DNA of 64,000 nt from Auricularia sp. M13 (Eukaryota > Basidiomycota > Agaricomycetes > Auriculariales > Auriculariaceae), in assembly GCA_037042915.1 (NCBI GenBank), contig CM073193.1, positions 6,820,001 to 6,884,000 of the forward strand. Direction: 5' to 3'. Below the pieces are notes generated by a model, which saw only the letters and a list, made by a program, of their open reading frames with translations, was not told the origin of the DNA and did no database searches. Shown piece after piece: positions 1 to 14,263 of this stretch. A program made the position numbers and the translations under genes. Within the stretch, counting starts at the first letter, position 1, and each line of letters starts with the position of its first letter.

Positions 1-778
1 CCGTCGGGGTTTTGGCTGGATCGAAATTCGCAGATAGGCGTGTGAAAAAAGACTTAGCAGAATCGGCCTGCCCCCCACCACTCAAAAAATGTTCCCTGAC
101 ACCCATAATGGAAATTCATTTTTATTACAATCTGGTGCGATTGAGCATAGGAATATTTCGACGTTCGGAAAATAGCCAGTAATTACTGGGAGCTCCGGAG
201 CGCCCTCTAACTTGCTGCCAATGAGTATGAAAGAGCCTAGGGACATGATCTGACGCATTGTGAGGGTACTGCATGCCTTTACCGTCTTCCAGACGTGCTG
301 GTGTAGGCGGACACGACCACAAAGCCATTTTCTCGCGCTAGAAAGATTGTAGTGTGCAAGCGTGGACTAGAGACGGCTCAGAATATGATAATACATGGTT
401 TTTGGCGTAATTTATGAAGAGAAAAGTCCCTGGGCAAGTTTGAGCGCACACGAGGTCATCACGGCGGGGTGTCGGGAAGCACACGAGCTCCCGATGCAGA
501 CAGACGGTCTGAACCCTCAAATTGTACTCCAGAACTGTTGAATAACATGCAGCTCTCATTTTCAAAATTTGCGGAGGTTTGGGCTATCTGCACTAATTAC
601 TAGCTATTTTCCGAACGTCGAAATATTCCTATGCTCAATCGCACCAGATTGTAATAAAAATGAATTTCCATTATGGGTGTCAGGGAACATTTTTTGAGTG
701 GTGGGGGGCAGGCCGATTCTGCTAAGTCTTTTTTCACACGCCTATCTGCGAATTTCGATCCAGCCAAAACCCCGACGG
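1..778. repeat. Long inverted repeat (foldback/MITE-like element), left end cut by the window
   Basis: Bases 1-189 are the reverse complement of 590-778 (position k pairs with 779-k). I see no mismatch over the outer 176 bp and only two in the next 13. The 400-bp centre (190-589) has no recognisable gene. Near-identical arms point to a young or still-homogenised terminal-inverted-repeat or foldback element, or a long hairpin that could give double-stranded RNA. Position 1 already lies inside the left arm, so the true outer end, any target-site duplication and the family cannot be judged. Short reading frames in the arms mirror each other and are not taken as genes. Confidence 0.85.
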
Positions 779-784
779 TGCATC

Positions 785-833
785 CCAGACGTTCGTTCCG
801 AACGGAGTTCTTCAAACTCCGACGAACGTCTGG
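785..833. repeat. Short compound hairpin beside the inverted repeat
   Basis: The 12-bp outer stem CCAGACGTTCGT (785-796) pairs with ACGAACGTCTGG (822-833). An inner 7-bp stem CGGAGTT (803-809) pairs with AACTCCG (815-821) around a 5-nt loop. A 6-nt bulge separates the two stems. It starts 6 bp after the right arm of the long inverted repeat, so it may be a subterminal part of that element. Confidence 0.6.
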
Positions 834-4147
<3,314 letters not shown>

Positions 4148-6913
4148 CGACTCATGCCAGCACTTTGTTAGGGTTGTGGGCGCGTGCTCTAAGCAGCATA
4201 AACGGACGCTTTTATTGTTTCAATTACCACCCGCACGCGCCTACACCCGTCCCTGTCCCTTCCCTGTGTGTCTTCCGGTAGCTGGATATAGGTGGCCTAC
4301 ATTAGAATGTGTTCCCGTTCCTTACGTGCCTCATGTACTTGTGCTAGTGTGCGGGGATGCATACACGCCGTCCTCGCTTGTCCTCGGTACAATAAAATGC
4401 AACAGAATTTGACGACAATAAACATATCGATATCTCTCTGCGTTCCTCCTCGGGCCGTTTGAATTGTGACTTGCTGACTGGGAGGACTCTGACATCACTG
4501 TTTACCTCAGCAATGACGCCTTCGGCAAGATAGATAGTGCAGCGGATTGTGATCCTTGTTTATCTGATAACTTTGACTAGGTTTATCAAGCGCTCCTTGC
4601 TCCCAGCCATCTACGCGCCCAGCTTCTACAATGATTGAGAACTGCCAGGACACTTGCTGACACTTGAGCCAGCTCTTTTTCGAACACGTCAAGAGGCGAA
4701 CCGCTCAAGTGGATTCCCCCTGCACGATCTTTGCGGCTTGCTTCAGGTGCAAGAAAAGCCTCGCAATCTACGCATGTATTCAGAACCCTAGGGTAATATA
4801 GGGAGCACGTTCGCTTAAGAACTTCTGCGTCGACATGCTCGCGCTTCGGTGCGTGCGTCGAACGAGACGCCGTGACGGCGCCCCATCGTGCTCGTTTTCC
4901 GGACCGTGGAGTTTCCTGAGCTTGGAGGAGAACATGTGATAAAGAAAATGGCAGCCTGAGGGCCCAGAGTGAGCGAATGTGAGCAGTACAACTGTTCAGC
5001 GCTCAACAGCGAGCTCAATGCCAGTTGCATCATGTGTCGTAGTGTCACTCACCCCATCCCAGTCTTTTCTGTAGCCTGCCTGAAGCCTTTCATCTGCAAA
5101 GTCTTCAACTAGGTGTACTAATCCTGCGTATGCCGATTGGGCGACGTTGGTGCATCCCGGCAATAGCGATGGGTATGTCGACAGTCGCGCAGCCGTCCAT
5201 AGCCAAGGTCAACCAAGGAATGAGTCCAACGTCTCTCCCGGTCATTCTGGAGACATGGGATGAGGAATTCACTGGGGAAAAACGGTAAGCAATTGAGGCC
5301 CGGCGTGCCCAGTAGCCGGTATGTGGCTCTAACTCGCAGAACACTTGTACACCGCCCTAGGGGACCATGCCAATGGCCCTGTGGATGGAGAGCACAGTAA
5401 GCCATACGGTACGTCCTCTGTGACGGAGACACACCGTGTAGACCACAAGGACGCATGGAGGAAGGAGATCTACGCTGCCTGCGATAACTCAAGTCCGTGG
5501 TTGACCGGGATATAGCTTATTGCCTTCGAATCCTAGACATCGTAACTGTGGACGGCGACCAAACTCTTTCCCACAAGGAGGTCCCATATTTACGATGTCA
5601 GTGAGGCGTGTGAGGTTCGGACTGTGGAAACTTAACGATGGGGCGAGCTCCGAAGGATTCGTCAGTCGTCTCAGACCATTATCCTATCGTAGGTCTTCAC
5701 TAACATAAATCCCACACTTGTATGTTGAAGTTTGACTACGTATGCAGTCAACTGCGACGCTCGCGTTGTTCGCGATGACCTTGTTGAAGGCCAGCTGCAG
5801 CGCTGACAGATCCCGTCATTGACAACGTTCTCACCTCGGTTCCTGCTGTAGTCAACTGCGTCGGGTAGATACCTTGGATTACACATGGTGTAGTCTCTTT
5901 AATGAAGCCCCTCTCGTTCCCTACACGGCCCATACTACTCGCACTAGCCCGCGTGGTTTCTCGCGGGCAAGTAACAGTGATCCCACCATGCAGAATCGAG
6001 CTCAAAGCTCTCACCAGGCGCCTACCCGGGGACCCACACCAGGGGCTCATCGGTCAGTTGATCAACAAGCATTCAGTATTAGAGCAATATTTGCGAGCAG
6101 AGCTTGCACAGACGAGACACACTTATCACTGCTCTTCTAGACTCGGACGAGTTTGCCCACTCCTTTTCTCGTCCTACTCCCGATGGGACAGACAGGGCGG
6201 TGCATCCTGCTTCGAAAAAAAGACCAAGCATGGGGAGAAACCCATCGCACAAGCATGCCGGACGTCTCATGATCGTTAGCCACCCGACTAGTGGCTGGGT
6301 ATACTGCTTCTCCAGTACATTCATAGTTTCGAGAATCTCACGCTCTGTTTGGACGATAGATTACTCCTTCATTCACCGGGCTTCCTGGTCTTCGAGCTCG
6401 AGGATCCTCAGGGAGCGCGTGATCACTAAACAGGCTTCTGGGTGCGACTCGGAGTTGTGAAAGTTGGCCTCAGGAGGCGCGTCCTTTGCGGTCATTCCGG
6501 AGGACGACACTGTCAAGTCTATTACTGGGCAGTCCCGCATGTCGTACTCAAGTTCGAGTTGGTGGGTCCATCCGATATACTGTAGTGTAAATTCGCAATC
6601 TGATGATGATGTCGACACCAGCTGCACAGATTGACTCGGAAGCGCGCCATGTATGTTTAAGAACGTGAAGTCCACGGGAATTTGGAAGAGGCACCGCGAC
6701 AAAGAACGGTTGTCCGGATGCCCAACTTGCATGTAGATCGCTTGGGTCACTGCCTGTGGGCCGCCCAGGCCCGGGCGACAGTGATCCCAAGCATCTGGCT
6801 AGTGGCGTGAGATATTTGATTTCAACGCATCTTCTGCTCGCGAGGGCTTTGAGACATGGGTGCCTTTTCATCTTCAAGCTTCAACGTACACCCGTTTCAT
6901 TACCATGCTGTTT
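4148..6913. other. Intergenic, 2.8 kb, no supportable gene
   Basis: Contains the 3' flank of the kinase gene and many short overlapping frames. A 125-codon (-) frame at 6373-6750 looks somewhat protein-like (hydrophobic strand pattern, acidic C-terminus) but I do not recognise it and cannot extend it into an exon model. It may be a gene remnant. Confidence 0.4.
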
Positions 6914-8522
6914 TCAGTGCCGGTATCGTCGGGCACTGCCATCCCAATAACAGTACATTGCAAATGGAGACCCCCGGCACTCTCGCTTCCCAGCCCTCAG
7001 GCCCTGCAAGGTACGCTTAGAGTATGCCGAGATGGCGTTGTACGCCGGCCTGTTTTCTCGTTAGCTACGTGCCTATGCGGTTGGAAGAACGGTGCTCACT
7101 TCGGGTTGAAGTTGGCGTCAAAGAGAAGCGGGTTCGTCGATGCGCGCCACGAGTCGGGGTCGCGGACACCCCACGACGTGATGCCGACACACTTGGGCGT
7201 GTTGAGGCAGGCGCGGGCAACGGCGACGTAGTCTGCCGACGGTGCGTTGGCAATGTCGAGCTCGGTGATGGCGATTTCCTCGACGTTGGCGGCAGACAGC
7301 GCGGTGAGAGCAGCCTGGGCAGAAGCACCCTGTCCACCCGTGATGTGCGCCTGGGAGCCGATGCCGTCCACGAGAATTGTGCCGTTGCTGTTCAACTGGT
7401 TGACGAGGCGGACGATACCCGCGACCTTGGCGTTGTTGGAGTCAAGGTTGTAGTCGTTCTGCGCAACCCAAGTCAGCTGGCTAGATAAGTCGGGAAGGCG
7501 CTGCTACGCACAATGTAGAGCTTTGCGTTCGGGTCCGCAGCGCGCGCAGCCTTGAATGCGATGGTGAATGCGTCGTTGCCGAGGACGTTAGTGAACGGCG
7601 TCGACTTGATGCTGCCATCCTCGTTGATGTGCTCATTGACGACATCATAACCGTCTGAGGGCGCCAATCAGTCATTAAGGCTGCAGCTGCAGCGCCAGTC
7701 ACTTCACGCACAGACTTTGCCCTTGTAGCGGGTAAGGACGGTGGTGATGTGGTTCTGGATGACGGCGGTCATGGTCGCACGGTCGGTGATGCTGTTGATC
7801 CAGCCGGGGATTTGCTGAGCCCAGAGGAAAGTGTGTCCACGGACCAGCAGGCCGTTCTGCTGGGCGAAGTTGACGGTAGCGTCAGAGCCGCCAAAGTTGA
7901 ACGTGCCGCGGTTTGCTGGCATCGACGACAAGGTAAGCTTCCCATCGCAGTACGGAGTACAGGAACGGCGTACGCTCAGTCGCGTCCCACTGCAAACGAG
8001 GTCAAACAACACGGCTTTGGAGGGTAAGCATAGACAAACCTTCATGGAGTTCTCGGGCGTAACCTGGCCAAAGTCCTTCTGCAGGATGGCAGCGTTCTGC
8101 GCGTTACTGCACCAGGATTGAGCGTTTAACCTTTCAAGAAGGCGTGGTTTCTTACCTGAATCTGTTGCTGTCCGTTGCCGAACCCCAGTACAGCTTGCCC
8201 TTAGCCTTGAACCGCTGGTGCAGGCTGTTCGGGTCGGTGACACCTCCGCCGCCACCTGCGGTGCTCGTCGGCGCGCTTGTCGTCGTTGTGCTCGATGCGG
8301 GCGGGGGCGTGAAGACGGTTGTGGAAGACGATGCTGGCGGCGGTGCAGCTCCGGGAGGCACTGCGAGTAGTAGTCGTTCTGCTTCACGCAGGTTGCACCA
8401 GAAACGCAGGTAGTCGGACCAGTCCAACCGATGCCGCCGCATTGACCCCAAACTTGACTCTGGCCGAGAGCCGCAGAAGGAAGCAGGGCGACAAGGGCGA
8501 AGAGTGCGACGGACTTCTGCAT
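6914..8522 (-). CDS. Secreted CBM1-GH10 endo-1,4-beta-xylanase
   Basis: Extracellular enzyme that cleaves xylan internally. Order: signal peptide [23 protein letters not shown]1 cellulose-binding module ([15 protein letters not shown] through DYYSQCL); Ser/Thr/Pro linker ending in a Gly run; GH10 catalytic barrel. Catalytic glutamates lie in YDVVNEH (acid/base) and ITELDIA (nucleophile); [12 protein letters not shown] is also GH10-typical. At least six introns, the first at 8107-8155. About 8350-8356 the CBM1 end (QCLPG) and the linker are one base out of frame: one base of the CCCGG run appears missing, since both sides are otherwise intact. The domain reaches NFNPK near 7100. A following intron gives KPAYNAI, a common GH10 ending, but the stop is uncertain: 6914 is read-through, and one more intron is possible. 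Start chosen at the signal peptide, 42 nt inside the longest frame. Confidence 0.9.
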
Positions 8523-8579
8523 GGCGGATATGGGAGTGGAGGACGGTGGTCGAGCAATTTCCAATGTGATGGGTGGACG

Positions 8580-8586
8580 TTATATA
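8580..8586 (-). promoter_or_regulatory. TATA box of the xylanase gene
   Basis: TATATAA on the (-) strand about 58 bp upstream of the signal-peptide ATG. A clear TATA box suits an inducible secreted enzyme. Confidence 0.6.
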
Positions 8587-10196
8587 GTCATCTCGAGGTC
8601 GCCAGCAACAATATTGCGTGTCTATGAGGCCCCCAAGGTTGACGCGGGTATCCACCGATCCCGATCTTGCCCGTAAGCATGTAGCAAGTCGGAAGGCAGA
8701 ATGTCGGCAATGGAGAACGGGCGTAGATGCGGGGTAGACGTGTGGAGAATCCCTGCAAAGCAACAAGCGCTGGCTGTCCGACGCCCAGATCATCCGAAAA
8801 TTTGTCGCGCACGCCCTCGTGATCCCCAGAAGCTCTCGCCACGTTCTCTGGAACCGGACAGCGCGTGCTCGTTGCAATAGCAGTGACGAAGGCCAGCGTG
8901 CGACCAGGAAACAATATAAGTATGTTCATTGCTTGGACGTGGCGTGGCCATGGTCGTTCGCAAACCAGCCCAAAAACCATGTGCGGCGCACGTGCTGCAA
9001 GCGAAGCACTTTGCACAGCGTCGAGCGGAGCTTGCGCTGCTGCCCGCACAAAGCCTATAGCACGAAGCCAAGTCTGCGGCCATGTCACCGAGTCGGAAGC
9101 AGTACGCCGCTGGCGCTGAGGACGCAAGTCGGAGTTGTTAAAGATTCTTTGTGTCCTTCAGTCGTGTCTATCCAGCAAACCATAGTAATAGCTGGCAGCG
9201 TGTGGTCGACACGGTGCTCATGAGAGACTTCCGGACTCGCATACGACAGTGTCGGTACTTTACTGACTCGAGCGCACGTTCTGACGGCAAAACCGTGCGA
9301 ACGATTTGACACCATCGTGGTCATGGGTTTGCACCAGTGGATTTTCCTCGTCGCTTCCTCGACATAATGTGGCCGGAAGGCGACCCACTCGCTCGATGGA
9401 GGCTGCTTCTGTTCTACTCCTTGTGCCTTGACGTGCCCACCTTACTAGTCCAACGCCGTTCACGACTCCTGCTTTGCTACATCTTCACGATCTACGCGTC
9501 TTCATGGTGCTGCATCTGGCTTTGACTACAGTAGTAGTGCTGCTACTCTCTTCAACGCTTGCGCAGATGATGTGCTGGCTCTGGACGAGGCACAGCTTTC
9601 CAATTGTCTCAGTGATTTGTAACACTTCTTGACTGGGCCGGCATACTCAAAGCACTTGGTACATGAATCACCGTAATCCCTACCTTCCGCCATGCTGTAG
9701 GGTCCCATCTGTGGGCCCGGATTGGGAGGCTACATTATCTGGGCGACACGATCCAAAGGCACCGTAGCCGCAACTCGATCTCGAAATGCATCGCAGAACC
9801 GCTGCAGCCTGATTTTCTACATCTATTCGATATAATTCGACGACTGTTACCGGTATCTCGTTCAATTCATGCGATGCGGACCCAGAAACCTTATGCGACA
9901 ATGGTCAGCAAGGGATCGTCTCTCACGATGATGCTTGCCAATGCCCAACCTGGAGTCCCAACGCTCCGCACCGATGATATCATACATTCGCACATTGCGG
10001 TGAGCTCGATGGGCAGCCGTCCTGAGTCTGCCCATTGAACTGACCGTGGAGCACCCTCGACACCACACTGACGTCATCGGAGGCAACCTCTTATAACGCG
10101 AGACATGGTTCGCACACGCCTCCTCTCTCAACTACTCGCCCCTCACACAACCACCAAAACCAACTTGCTTTCGTCTCGAACCATCCTCCAGCCAAA
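8587..10196. other. Intergenic between two divergent genes
   Basis: Divergent upstream region of the xylanase (-) and the small membrane protein (+). Frames of 60-180 codons on both strands show no domain, motif or splice pattern I can support. A TATA-like TTATAAC lies near 10091, about 100 bp before the next start. Confidence 0.5.
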
Positions 10197-10615
10197 ATGA
10201 CTCACCACAGCACCTCCGCGTTCGGCTCGCTCGCGTCGTCTGTTTCCGAAGTGTTCACCGGCCTGCTGAGCACTGTCTTCGGCCTGCTCAACATGGTCAT
10301 CGCCATCGGACGGGACCTCTTCGCAGGAGCGTTTCACATTATCATTGGCGCGTTGCAGGGCATCCTGTCCGTCGTAACACACGTCTTCGGTGCCGCGATC
10401 GACTTGGTTAGTGGCCTCGTCAAGGCAGTCATCGATCTTGTTGGTGGCCTAGTTGGCTTCGTAGCAGGTACGTCGCGGCTGCTGTCCGGGCTTAATATAT
10501 CGATGCTCACTGTCGTGTATCAACAGCCAACATAGTTGTCATCGCGGTGGCTGGCCTTGCATATTACTTCTATACGCAACGCTCCACATCCCGCTCGCCA
10601 CGGAAGACGCAGTGA
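10197..10615 (+). CDS. Small hydrophobic membrane protein, unknown function
   Basis: Two exons, 10197-10467 and 10527-10615, encode 119 residues; the intron runs from gtacgt to caacag. The first 20 residues are polar and Ser/Thr-rich. Most of the rest is a run of Leu/Val/Ile/Gly/Ala stretches with small residues at regular spacing (VFGLLNMVIAIGRDLFAG, then IIIGALQGILSVVTHVFGAA, then VSGLVKAVIDLVGGLVGFVA). A last hydrophobic segment, NIVVIAVAGLAYYFYT, precedes a short basic tail, RSTSRSPRKTQ. The pattern fits several packed helices or an amphipathic membrane-associated protein. I do not recognise a named family and propose no function. The frame survives splicing exactly, which supports a real gene. 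Confidence 0.6.
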
Positions 10616-11076
10616 TGCCGTTTCTGTGTTTCCGTGTTTCATGAATTCTGAACGACGCAGACACGACCTCCTTGCAGTGTAATAATCCTGTCGCGATCCA
10701 CTTAATGTATCAGTAGTGCAATTCTATTATCTTGCTTGGCGGATTTTGCTCGAATACTCTCAGGCCCTAATATCTGATAAACCGAGCTGGAGTGTGGACG
10801 AACGCCCAGCGACATGAAGGTCTCCATCGAGAGATAGCCAGAAAATTTGCCATGGTTCTCAGCCTTGAGGACTTTGAAGCGCAGGAATCAGTGAAGCTAA
10901 ACACATGCGCACGCCGTCCCGCCTTTTGCCCTACATGAACCGTTGCAGACTTTGAGTATACGGTGATCTTTCTACGAGTGGCGGACGATGCTCGGCACAA
11001 CGTCGCGTGTCCCTGAGAAGCCGGGATGCCACGCCACCTGCGGTTTAAAGACAGCGACGCGTTCAGCAGGGTCCTC
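10616..11076. other. Intergenic
   Basis: 3' flank of the small membrane protein and upstream region of the CBM1 gene. No supportable gene. Confidence 0.5.
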
Positions 11077-11337
11077 ATGCGGCCACCCATCTCCCTCATC
11101 ACGTTGTGCTCCTACGCTGCTGCTGTGCCGCTCTGGGGACAGTGCGGGGGCCGAGGCTACGATGGCAACAACATATGCGAGCCCGATGGCGAATGCGCGC
11201 CCTTAAACGTAAGCCGGCCGCTGCCCTCGAGGATTGCTCACTGGCACTCTCGCGACTGTCCAATGCTGATGAATTGTATTATTCCTTCGCCATCATAGCG
11301 ATGGTACTGGCAGTGCATTCCGGCGCAGCAATTATAG
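11077..11337 (+). CDS. Minimal secreted protein consisting of one CBM1 module
   Basis: Two exons (11077-11208, 11299-11337) give 56 residues. A short hydrophobic leader (MRPPISLITLCSYAAA) is followed directly by a complete CBM1: WGQCGGRGYDG, then CEPDGECAPLN, then RWYWQCIPAQQL after the intron. All four module cysteines and the flat aromatic face needed to bind crystalline cellulose are present. A stop follows the last Cys strand, with no linker or enzyme. CBM1 is known as an appendage of carbohydrate-active enzymes; a free-standing one could be a cellulose-binding protein or the surviving end of a lost enzyme gene. The start could lie further upstream (in-frame Met at 11026), and the leader is short for a signal peptide. 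Confidence 0.65.
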
Positions 11338-13032
11338 TGCACCCGCGAGCAGCACGCCCGCTGCACATGAGGTCCCAGAGAATTCGTTATCCGTTCCTAG
11401 ACCCGGCCCCGATCTGGACACCCTACTCCCTGTGCAAACAATATTAGTGTGGTAGATTTGGGCACCATTGCGGCGGTGTGAGAACACCGTGAGATGAGAG
11501 ATAGGACGATGAACGCCTCACTCGGGTTTGCAGCGGTCGATCTGGGCAAGCCGCGGAGTAAGGGACATGGAAGGCCGTCTTCGTACGGATCTCAGATCTC
11601 ATGAGCATGCGATGCCGCGAAGGAGTACACGATGATGCCTGGGCTCATCCTCTTCTTAGGGGCTATTCCCACCTGATATTCCAATGTCATGATCCAGCCG
11701 CGAAGCAGGCATTTCGCTATCTCACGTGACGGAAAATCCAAACCACTGCCGAGATTCATTGCTTTCCGACCCACAAAATCAGACGCCTGGAGTTGGACGC
11801 CCAAGAAGTTGCCCCTCAATAAATCTGCGAGAAATGCTGCAAATCGCCGGCGTGAGGTCATTCATACCAGGTCAGAATCATCAGCTTTGAAGACTGTGGG
11901 CGCTCTACGAGCCACCCGGCCGAGATTTGAGCGCCCAGCGCCTGCATTCCAAGGAGACAGCCACAGTCGTTCAACTGTAACAGGAGATTCTGCCAGACGT
12001 CGGAGGACATGTCGGATTTGCGAACCCAGACACCCGGATCGACAGGGACGGGCAGTTGATTCTCCCGGCGCCTTTTGATAATGCTGTTTGCGTCCCGGCT
12101 TGCTCAAACATTGCGCTTCTGTTCAGCCTGAGCACAAACAGAGGGGATTCTCAAGATGGATACTTGAATGGTTCAACAACGCCGAGAGCACCCCCAACGC
12201 GGACGTCTGGGTGCTGAGAAGTAGACTGAATGGGAAGATCTCTGTTGTGGGGACTACGGTGTGGATTTGGATGATCGATCGCTATATCGGCAGGCCGCGC
12301 TGTTGCGAATCGACGCCCCGCCTGGACTCGGTGGCTCGTGGCCATGCCCGCCAGGACACGTCACGCAATCTGAAGGCCCAGGAGCCGGGAAAATGAAATC
12401 AATCGCGAATTCTTTTCCAGCGCGCGCAGCCGGACGAGACGAGCAGCGGTGTGCGAAGACGCACGTGATGAAGACCGAAGAAGGATTCCTGGGGCGTTTC
12501 GGGACCCAGGAACGGACTTTGATACCAGTATGCCGTTCTTTCAAGGCCGCATGTGGTAATTGTTCCGGCATACACCATGACGATTTGATGCCGCGCACCG
12601 ATCCTGATTTTTTGTCGATGCGATATCCGCAGCCTGGGATTCCGATGATACGAGGGAAATCGAGTTGCATACTGCTCCATGGTCCGAACATGGGATATTA
12701 TCACTATTGCGATGCTTAGCAGTGGCGTCAGCCGCGCGTTTGCCGATCTACAGCCATGAGCGCGCGCTGGAACAGGACTAGTCGTTATACGAAGCGAGGA
12801 GACGCGAGCACCTCACTGCCACATCAGTATATACGGCTTTGCGATAACTCCAAGATAGTCCGGCTACTTCTCGCGGTCCAGGAAATGAGCATCTCTCACA
12901 TGATGTTTGTCTATCTCACGACCGTCATCGCATGCGGACTGGGTGCGTGGGGCTCAGGTTTTCTGCTTGAGACTGATTTCATCGCCATACAGGCAGGTAC
13001 GAGGTCCGGAAAAATACATGAACATGAGCAGG
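11338..13032. other. Intergenic, 1.7 kb, no supportable gene
   Basis: Several 100-150-codon frames overlap on both strands (for example 11689-12078 and 12261-12719 on +, 12254-12691 on -). None carries a recognisable motif and they contradict one another, so they are treated as chance frames or old remnants. Confidence 0.45.
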
Positions 13033-13039
13033 TATAAAA
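13033..13039 (+). promoter_or_regulatory. TATA box of the GST gene
   Basis: TATAAAA 89-95 bp upstream of the GST start codon. Confidence 0.5.
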
Positions 13040-13127
13040 TCACCCGCGCTGAGTTGGCACCCTCAGCAGTCCCCAACCTCGCTCTCAACCTCGCTCTCAA
13101 CTCTCATCCTCCCTCTCAGTGTCTACT

Positions 13128-14263
13128 ATGGCTTTCTGCGGCAGCGGCGGCAATGGCAAGCAGTTCACGCTCTAGTAAGCCGTGCATGCTGCCTGGCAGT
13201 CCGACCGAAGTCCCTGACGTTGTCGCAGCAACCACGACAGCGGCATGAACCAGGTATGCTAGACGTCGAGCCGTCTAACCCCTGACTTACGCCATTTGTA
13301 GTGGAAGCTGTGTTTCGCCATGGAGGAGCTTGGCTTGACGTTCAAGTCGGTGCTGACCTCGCTCGTCCTACCCTTCCTCACGTGTCCGCAGCGACGTCCA
13401 TATGGACTTCGTCAACAAGGAGCAGAAGAGCCCGGAGTATCGTAAGCTGAATCAGAACGGCAAGGTCAGCCCGACAAGTTTATACTTTGTGTAGGCATGC
13501 TGAGTCTCAATGATTCGGCATCGACAGATTCCCACGCTTGTTGATCACCAAAACAACAACTTCGCCATCTGGGAGAGCAATGGTACGCTATTGCGGGTTT
13601 CCGTGTCACGTGAGCACTAATCAAACTTATGCCTCCTTGCTAGCCATTCTTCAGTATCTCGTCTCCGAGTACGACAAGGAACACAAGATCTCCGTCACCC
13701 CAGACGACAAGGAGGGCAAGTACCGCACCGAGCAATGGCTTTTCTTCCAGGCCTCGGGCCAGGGACCGTACTTCGGGTCAGTACAGCAGTTCCACGACGC
13801 AATGGCGAATGCTGACGTCGTCACAGGCAAGCTCAATGGTTCTTGTACTTCCACCCCGAGCAACTTCCGTCCGCCATCAAGAGGTACCAGGACGAAATTC
13901 GGCGCGTCTTTGGAGTGTTGAATGATGTTCTCAGCGAGAGGGACTGGTGAGAAATCCCACGTGCAACTTGCACACAGAAACTCACCGTCACTGCAGGCTT
14001 GTCGGGGACCGCTGCACTATCGCCGACCTCTCCTTTATCAAGGCAAGTTAATCTATCTCCTTAGTCGGCCATCGCTTACGGATGTTCAGTATACGGATTA
14101 CGCTGCCGAACGTCTCCTCGGCGATGACTTCAACTTCGAGAAGGAGTTCCCTCACGTTTACCGCTGGCACTCGCGCATGCTGGCCCGCCCGGCCGTGCAG
14201 AAGGTTTTTGCGTACAAGTCGGCCAGGAAGGCTGCGCTAGGCGAGGATATCACCGCCTGGTGA
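13128..14263 (+). CDS. Glutathione S-transferase, Ure2p-like class
   Basis: Cytosolic enzyme that conjugates glutathione to electrophiles. Nine exons give 240 residues, a normal GST length. The N-terminal thioredoxin-like half (FTLYNHDSGMNQWKLCFAME, then NGKIPTLVDHQNN and IWESNAILQYL) has the conserved cis-Pro and ES glutathione-binding motif. The helical C-terminal half includes GDRCTIADLSFIKY and the N-capping region typical of GSTs; YFGQAQWF is Ure2p-like. The intron at 14043-14089 begins GCAAGT (GC donor) and no GT alternative keeps frame. The intron at 13352-13391 keeps frame only with a weaker GC donor (gctgac) or if one base is missing. Extra GST copies in wood-decay fungi are linked to detoxifying wood extractives; that role is inferred here. 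Confidence 0.9.
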
